From contig JAQMRL010000021.1 in assembly GCA_035578175.1 (NCBI GenBank), positions 5,296,538 to 5,360,537 on the forward strand: 64,000 nt of DNA, read 5' to 3'. The notes beneath the pieces were generated by a model. That model ran no database searches. It was not told where the DNA came from and saw only the letters and a program-made list of their open reading frames with translations. The stretch's first letter is position 1. Every line of letters begins with the position of its first letter. Source of the DNA: Catonia carolina (lineage: Eukaryota; Arthropoda; Insecta; Hemiptera; Achilidae). The translations under genes were made by a program, and so were the position numbers. Shown one piece after another: positions 42,821 through 64,000 of the stretch.

Positions 42821-43545
42821 CAGTATAATACCGATTATCCGTGATAATTGGGGGGATAACTATACCGGATAACCGGAAAACACGGATAATACAACCCAAT
42901 CGGTCGAGACCACCTACGTCGTAAACAAAACCACCAGTTACGCGTATGTTTTATTCTACTGATTAATAGATGTTAACTATCGGATATCGGAAATATATAA
43001 ACAAATGGTATTGAAATAAAAATATTTACTACATAAATTTATATAAATCTTACCTTAAACTACGTAACAAAAAAAAATCACAAAAAATCTGTTATTTTAC
43101 TTTGTTTCAATACGAAACAAAGATACTACGATACGAAATTAGTTTATGTCTACATTAATGTACCTGCTCATTGTTGTCGTAATCGAACAATAATATCGTA
43201 GTAAATCACAATAATTGTGATAATTACAATGACGAAAATGTCGGGAGTTGAAAAGTTTTAATTTGTAAAAGTTATACAGAACATACATAATTAATTTTTC
43301 TAGCCGGCCGCGTTGGCATTGTTCGTAACGTGCTCGCCTCTCATCACGCGGTCTTGGGTTGGAATCCAACTCGGGCATGGCATTTTTTCATACGTTACAA
43401 AAAATTAATTTCATCCTTCACCGTCTGCATTAGCAGCAATTTGCAAAACAGTCGGACGTTAAACCAAAAAAAAAAAAAATTCTAGTGATCGCACGGTTAA
43501 TCCAAACCCCGGTTAAACGATCCACGGAAAATCGGTACTCTACTG
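42821..43545. mobile_element. pogo/Tigger-like MITE hosting S1
   Basis: Ends CAGTATAATACCGATTATCC and GAAAATCGGTACTCTACTG lie at TA sites, with CGGATAACCGG-type subterminal sequence. No transposase seen. Confidence 0.72.
43298..43483 (+). repeat. S1 SINE
   Basis: GGCCGCGTTGGCATTG, B-box-like GGTTGGAATCC (one change) and a poly(A) tail, with TTCTAG on both sides. Confidence 0.85.
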
Positions 43546-43632
43546 TACTTTATAAAAAAAACGTTCAAACAATTGTATTTAAAACTTATAACTTACATGA
43601 AAATGAAACATTATAACAAAATATTGCTTATA

Positions 43633-44461
43633 CAGTGTAATTCACTAAGATACGATAAACTTTGGGAGCCCATTGTACATGTAAAAATAATGAAAAAAGT
43701 TTATATAAACATGGGTCCAGAAATGCTTCGTTACAGAGTTACGGCTAGCGAAAGATTTCGTCCGGATGTCAGCTCACCAGGTGAAATGAGGTCTTCCTGA
43801 AATTCTGGTAAGGTAGAATAAGGGGCTAAATCAATCGTTTCTTATGGTTTTTGACCTGATAAATTGAATAAAACATATCCCAGAACTGTAAGTTGAATAG
43901 TTTTTGAGAAAACCAGTGTCAAATGCAAAAAATGGAGTGAAAAAAAACACAATTTTTCATCTTCGTTTTTCTGGTTATTTTTACTTTGTACTGTTATGAA
44001 TAAAAATTCATTTAATCAAATATCTATTCGCTTTCTGTGTACTTTATTTACACCGGTTTGTTCAGAATAAAATTTTCAACATGTTTTATTCAAAAATTTT
44101 AACTGTTTCTTGGTGAAATAACAAAGTTATTCTTGCCCAAAGATGAAAAAATGTATTTTTCACTCCATTTTTTGCATTTGACGTTTTCTTAAAAAATATT
44201 TAACTTAAAGCTCTGGGACCTGTTTTATTCAATTTATCAGATCAAAAACCATAAGAAATGATTGAATTTTCCCCTTAATCTACCTTACAAAAATTTCAGG
44301 AAAACCTCATTTCACCTGGTGAGCTGAAATCCGGGCGAAACTTTCGCTAGCCGTAACTCGGAAACGAAGCATTTCCGGATCCATGTTTATATAAACTTTT
44401 TTCATTATTTCTACATGTACAATGAGCTCCTAAAGTTTCTGATATCTTCGTGAATCACCTG
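43633..44461. mobile_element. Palindromic MITE with about 360-bp arms
   Basis: The ends CAGTGTAATTCAC and GTGAATCACCTG lie at TA sites. The arms stay about 85-90% complementary as far as TTTTTCATCTT, leaving a short centre. No coding sequence. Confidence 0.87.
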
Positions 44462-44474
44462 TATATAGGCTATT

Positions 44475-45690
44475 ATATTCTTTCTTCGTAATATGATAAT
44501 TTTTCTGTGTAAACCTGACAGAAACTTAATTTAAAAAATATATATATATATTTATTGACGTAATTTAATGCTTTTTCTGGTAGATCCTAGGCCTAAACTA
44601 TTGAAAAACATAAAAATCGAAATTTTGAGTTAAAAATATCATGCTATCTCCCTTTAATGCAACCCCTTAGAGGTTACCAATAATTCATTACGCAGCGAAA
44701 GCGAAATTAGTATACGTGATATTATTTTAAATATAATAAGATAAATTACGTAAGCAATTTGTTAAAAATTGTAAAGAAATAGGCCAGATTACAAATAAAT
44801 TAATCCATTACGTCATGTATAAAACTATACGTGATTTAAAACATAATTTAAAAATTAAGACATAACTAAATGAATTTAAATAATAAAATATTGAAACATT
44901 TTGGTAAATAATATATGCAGTATATTATGAAAAAATATTCTTTCTTCGTAATATGATAATTTTTCTGTGTAAACCTGACAGAAACTTAATTTTTTTATAA
45001 AAAAATATTTTTTGACGTAATTTGATGTTTTTCTGGTGGATCTTATGCCCAAAACGGGCAGGTGGAGTGTTATTTTAATTGCACTCTATCTGTTTGGTCC
45101 AGGGCTAAAAAAAATAGTTCTGTTTCTTATCACATAGTCAGCCACTTATATGACTGAACTATTTAAGAACAGAAGAGGTAGAGGTGTAAAAGACACTAGT
45201 CAGAGTTATCTCCTCTGAGAGTAATGAATTTCACTATGCAGCCAGACCCTGTGGTGAATGAAGTGAAGGTGTCATTTGCAGGGTGAAAAGTGAGTGCTTT
45301 TCGGAGGGTCTGGCATGCTGATAAGCATACTCTTTCAACTCAGTGAGGAAGGCAATGGTAAACTACCTTACTCCTCGTTTTTACTTAGTAAAACCTCTAG
45401 AGGTTCAAACCAGCCTTTCGGCTGATGACCTAAACCACAACACAACCCCTTAGACGTTAACAATAATCCATCACGCAACGAAAGCGAAATTAGTATACGT
45501 GATATTATTTAAAATATAATAAGAAAAATAATGTAAACAATTTGTTAAAAATTGTAAAAAAATAGGCCAGATTACAAATAAATTAATCCATTACGTCATG
45601 TATAAAACTATACGTGATTTAAAACATAATTTTAAAAATTAAGACATAACTAAATGAATTTAAATATTGAAAAATTTAGGTAAATAAAGG
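44475..45690. repeat. Tandemly duplicated AT-rich repeat E, second copy broken by S3
   Basis: ATTCTTTCTTCGTAATATG to about 44935 is repeated from 44936. In the second copy an S3 (45053-45443) replaces about 90 bp of the unit. A third partial copy lies at 57600-57830. Confidence 0.8.
45053..45443 (+). repeat. S3 SINE-like repeat
   Basis: Sense copy from AAAACGGGCAGGTGGAG to CTAAACCACAACACAAC. Confidence 0.83.
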
Positions 45691-45905
45691 ATTAATAAAA
45701 GACCTTCACCTCGAAAAATATGAAATGCTTACTCGTCAAAACATTGCATCATGTTATGTCAATCAATTGTTTACAATATTTATAAATAATATAAAAGATT
45801 TATTTTCAAATAAAATTTATAAATATAAAACTAATTTATGATTGAATCATTTCATCTGTGATTTTTTTAATCGGTGGTTCATAAAATTCATGATTACTGT
45901 ACAAA
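45691..45905 (+). promoter_or_regulatory. Gene 2 upstream region
   Basis: AT-rich, with no repeat copy. CATAAAAT lies about 30 bp before the ATG and TATAAAACTAA about 80 bp before it. Either could be a TATA-type element; no start site can be fixed. Confidence 0.3.
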
Positions 45906-61043
<15,138 letters not shown>

Positions 61044-61194
61044 TTTCATTCAATCATTTATAAAAAAAAAACAAAAATTTGTAAATATAATTAAGGGAAT
61101 TTTAAAACGATTCCATAAAAAAATATAACCATTACGTATAAGATTAAAAAATTTTTTAAGGAAACTATTTTAACTATTTATTTTGTAAACCATT

Positions 61195-61815
61195 TCAACG
61201 GTACCCGATTTTTCGCACGTTTTCGTGAGAAAAAAATAAACAGAAAATCGCTAATTAACGCTAAACTAAGTGTTTGAAAAAAAAATAATTAAAATAAAAC
61301 TTGTAGGATTTTAAATTCTCTACAATTTTTATTATATAAATGTTTGCGCTAAAATGCATATTAAAGTCGCAATCTTAAAACAAAAGTTTTTTTACGTGAA
61401 AACAGCCTCACCAAGAATTTCAGCGAATATGGCGCCTTACCTATCTTGTAAAGCATAAAAAAATTAGTAAACCGGGCGATTTTAAAAAATCGAAGGACCA
61501 GTTTTTGAGAAAATCGCAAAAAAGTGAAAAATGACACGAATAAAGTACTACTTCCGGTTGACCGATTTTGATGAAAATGTTCGTGACGGGTTCGGTAGTG
61601 GTATGTAACTTAAGTTCCAAGTTTCAAGTTCGTACGATGTTCCATTCTTGAGATATTTTGTACACACACACACACAGACCAATCGCTAAAAACATGTTTG
61701 TGTGGGTTGAGGGGGTCTGTTTACATGTATAGTAGGTGAAGAGTGGATTTGTTAAAATCAACATGAAAACAATACTTTCCTTCCTATATATTCATATAGG
61801 CAAGAGAAAGTAAAA
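61195..61815 (+). mobile_element. H element, 5' end missing
   Basis: From GTACCCGATTTTTCGCACG to a perfect 3' end CCTATATATTCATATAGG, CAAGAGAAAGT. Short (CA)n. Confidence 0.85.
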
Positions 61816-61969
61816 TGAGACATCAGCGTTTTTGAAAAATTGCCGAGTTATTAACAGCAGTTCCTCTTCGATCTGCCTCATTAATTCATTTTCTGGTGCA
61901 ATGGTGTGAGAAAACACTTTTTATATCAAAAAGCCCCATAGGAAAAAATAGCAAACAGACAAGTGTGGT

Positions 61970-62766
61970 CTGATTTTGTGAGTCTGGTGAAGCGGGTCAT
62001 CACGGATTCCTGGCAGGTAGAATGGACTGGCTCTCATGGCAACAAACTACGAGAAATAAAACCTATTGTTAAGCCTTGGCCTACATCACTGAGGACGAGC
62101 AGAAGGGAAGAGGCTGTCATCGCGCGACTTAGAATTGGGCACACCAGATTAACCCATGGGCATCTCATGACGTCTGGTGATGCTCCAGTTTGTGGCAGGT
62201 GTGATTGTCCTTTGACAGTCAAACATGTATTGGTTGATTGCGTCTGCTACGCAGCTCTGCGTCGGCGATTCAAGATTCCCTCTGAATTAAGGAATATACT
62301 CGGTGACGAAAGCCCTATTTTGGACGCGGCTTAGAAATTTTTACGATCGATCAGTGTATACAACAGTGTCTAATATATGTTCTATTACTTTTAGTTACCA
62401 TATTGTATGTGTTTTATATTAGTTATAAGTTTATATTCATATGTGTTCATGTTAAGTGGTCCCTTTACAGCCTTTTGTGACCTTTTATATCTGTGATATT
62501 TTCTCTTTTTTTTTAATGAAATTTTTAATTTTTGGGTTGTGATACTAGTTTTTAAGATTTTAATTACATAAGTATTAATGTGATTTCTGTGTTTTTCTTT
62601 CTAACTGTGATATTAAGTTTAAGTTTATGTGTTTATGTTTTGTGTGTTTTTAGAGTATTATAGCTTGTGATGTCTGTGATATTAGCTTATAAGATTTTAT
62701 TTATTATATATCAGGCGATGGTAACCTCGCCAAGGTTTTTCGCCTAAAAAAAAAAAAAGAAAAAAA
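61970..62766 (+). mobile_element. 5'-truncated LINE insert with RNase H/zinc C-terminus
   Basis: Duplication GACAAGTGTGGT (61958-61969, 62767-62778) and an A-rich tail. It encodes RLRIGHTRLTHGHLM, CGRCDCPLTVKHVLVDC (C2HC-type knuckle) and ends LDAA*, as in I/jockey-type elements. About 430 bp of 3' UTR follows. Confidence 0.92.
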
Positions 62767-62789
62767 GACAAGTGTGGTGATCTTGGAGG

Positions 62790-62875
62790 CCAGTCCATGA
62801 TGTGCATTTCAGAAGGCTGTCAGGCTAAAAAGCACACTTTTCAACTCAGTGAGAAAGTTAATGGTAAACCAATAA
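62790..62875 (+). repeat. S3 scrap
   Basis: GCATTTCAGAAGGC to TTAATGGTAAACCA resembles the S3 middle. Confidence 0.55.
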
Positions 62876-62876
62876 C

Positions 62877-63031
62877 TTTTTTACTTTCTCTTGCCTATAT
62901 GAATACATAGGAAGGAAAGTATTGTTTTCATGTCGATTTTAACAAATACACTCTTCACCTACTATACATGTAAACAGACCCCCTCAACCCACACAACACA
63001 TGTTTTTAGCTATTGGTATGTGTGTGTGTGT

Positions 63032-63062
<31 letters not shown>

Positions 63063-63560
63063 TGTGTTTGTATGTGTCTGTGTGTCCGTCTGTGTGTGAA
63101 CAGAATATCTCAAGAACGGAACATCGTACGAACTTGAAACTTAAGTTACATACCACTACCGAACCCAACACGAACATTTTCATCAAAATCGGTCAACCGG
63201 AAGTAGTAGTAACTTAGTTTATTCGTATAATGTTTCACTTTTTTGCGATTTTCTCAAAAACTGGTCTATTTTTAAAATCGCATGTTTACTCAGTTTTTTA
63301 TTCTCTACAAGATAAGATAGGTGCCATTTTTGCTGAAATTCTCGGTGAGGCTGTTTTTACGTAAAAACATAGTTTTTTTAAGATTACGGCTTTAATATAC
63401 AATTTAACGCAAAAATTTATATAATAAAAATTGTAGAGAATTACAAATTTTACAACTTTTATTTCAAACATTGTTTTGTATAACGCTTAGTTTAGCATTA
63501 ATTAGCGATTTTCTGTTTTTTTCTCACGAAAACGTGAGAAAAATCGATTTTTTTAACATT
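62877..63560 (-). mobile_element. H element, 5' end missing
   Basis: TTTTACTTTCTCTTGCC to GTGAGAAAAATCGATTTTT, with an interrupted (GT)n. Confidence 0.85.
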
Positions 63561-63571
63561 TTGTTTCAACA

Positions 63572-64000
<429 letters not shown>

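Noticed and set aside
43573..43800. 75-codon ORF MYLKLITYMKMKHYN
   Set aside because: It runs across the boundary into the palindromic MITE arm; no homology.

Overview
This window comes from an AT-rich, repeat-dense insect nuclear genome. It holds GT-AG introns of several kilobases, insect-type non-LTR retrotransposons, mariner/Tc1 and hAT transposons, tRNA-derived SINEs and two genes of the insect yellow/major-royal-jelly-protein (MRJP) family. The order cannot be fixed from the sequence alone.

Host genes. Two yellow-family genes lie head-to-tail on the + strand about 30 kb apart. Gene 1 has coding exons 1772-1887, 7951-8218, 10176-10483 and 15303-15660; its signal-peptide exon lies upstream and was not found. 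Gene 2 has exons 45906-46400, 53053-53459 and 60818-61043 and is complete (375 residues, signal peptide included). Reading frames join cleanly at all splice junctions. The shared motifs and tandem layout best fit the yellow-g/yellow-g2 pair, which in flies serves the eggshell; this sub-family call is from memory. The two genes share one intron position exactly, have a second at an equivalent place, and differ in the others.

Repeat families, named here for cross-reference. H: about 0.9-1.1 kb, non-coding, some 20 copies, each with a (CA/GT)n tract at a fixed place, 13-nt subterminal inverted repeats and a 7-bp hairpin next to its 3' end. It looks like a non-autonomous Helentron (HINE/DINE-1-like). 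S1 and S2: tRNA-derived SINEs with A and B boxes. S3: a 390-bp SINE-like repeat with a (CAA)n tail, often with perfect 11-bp target duplications. G: a GC-rich element with short TIRs, a TATA box and a histone-type 3' stem-loop. M1-M8: mariner/IS630-class elements, mostly internally deleted; one copy of M4 (54758-56080) keeps an intact transposase, and M8 has about 520-bp TIRs. There are also hAT, Tc1 and pogo-like relics and nine or more 5'-truncated LINE inserts.

Layout. 1-16 kb: gene 1 and its repeat-filled introns. 16-45 kb: intergenic repeats, with two stretches (25.2-27.0 and 30.5-33.1 kb) that match nothing else here. 45.9-61.0 kb: gene 2, whose intron 2 holds a four-layer nest (G, then a palindromic MITE, then a 686-bp MITE and the intact mariner). 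61-64 kb: H copies and a LINE tail. H sequence lies within about 55 bp of many exon edges, forms one splice acceptor, and has been amplified into two satellite-like arrays, one from each end of the element.
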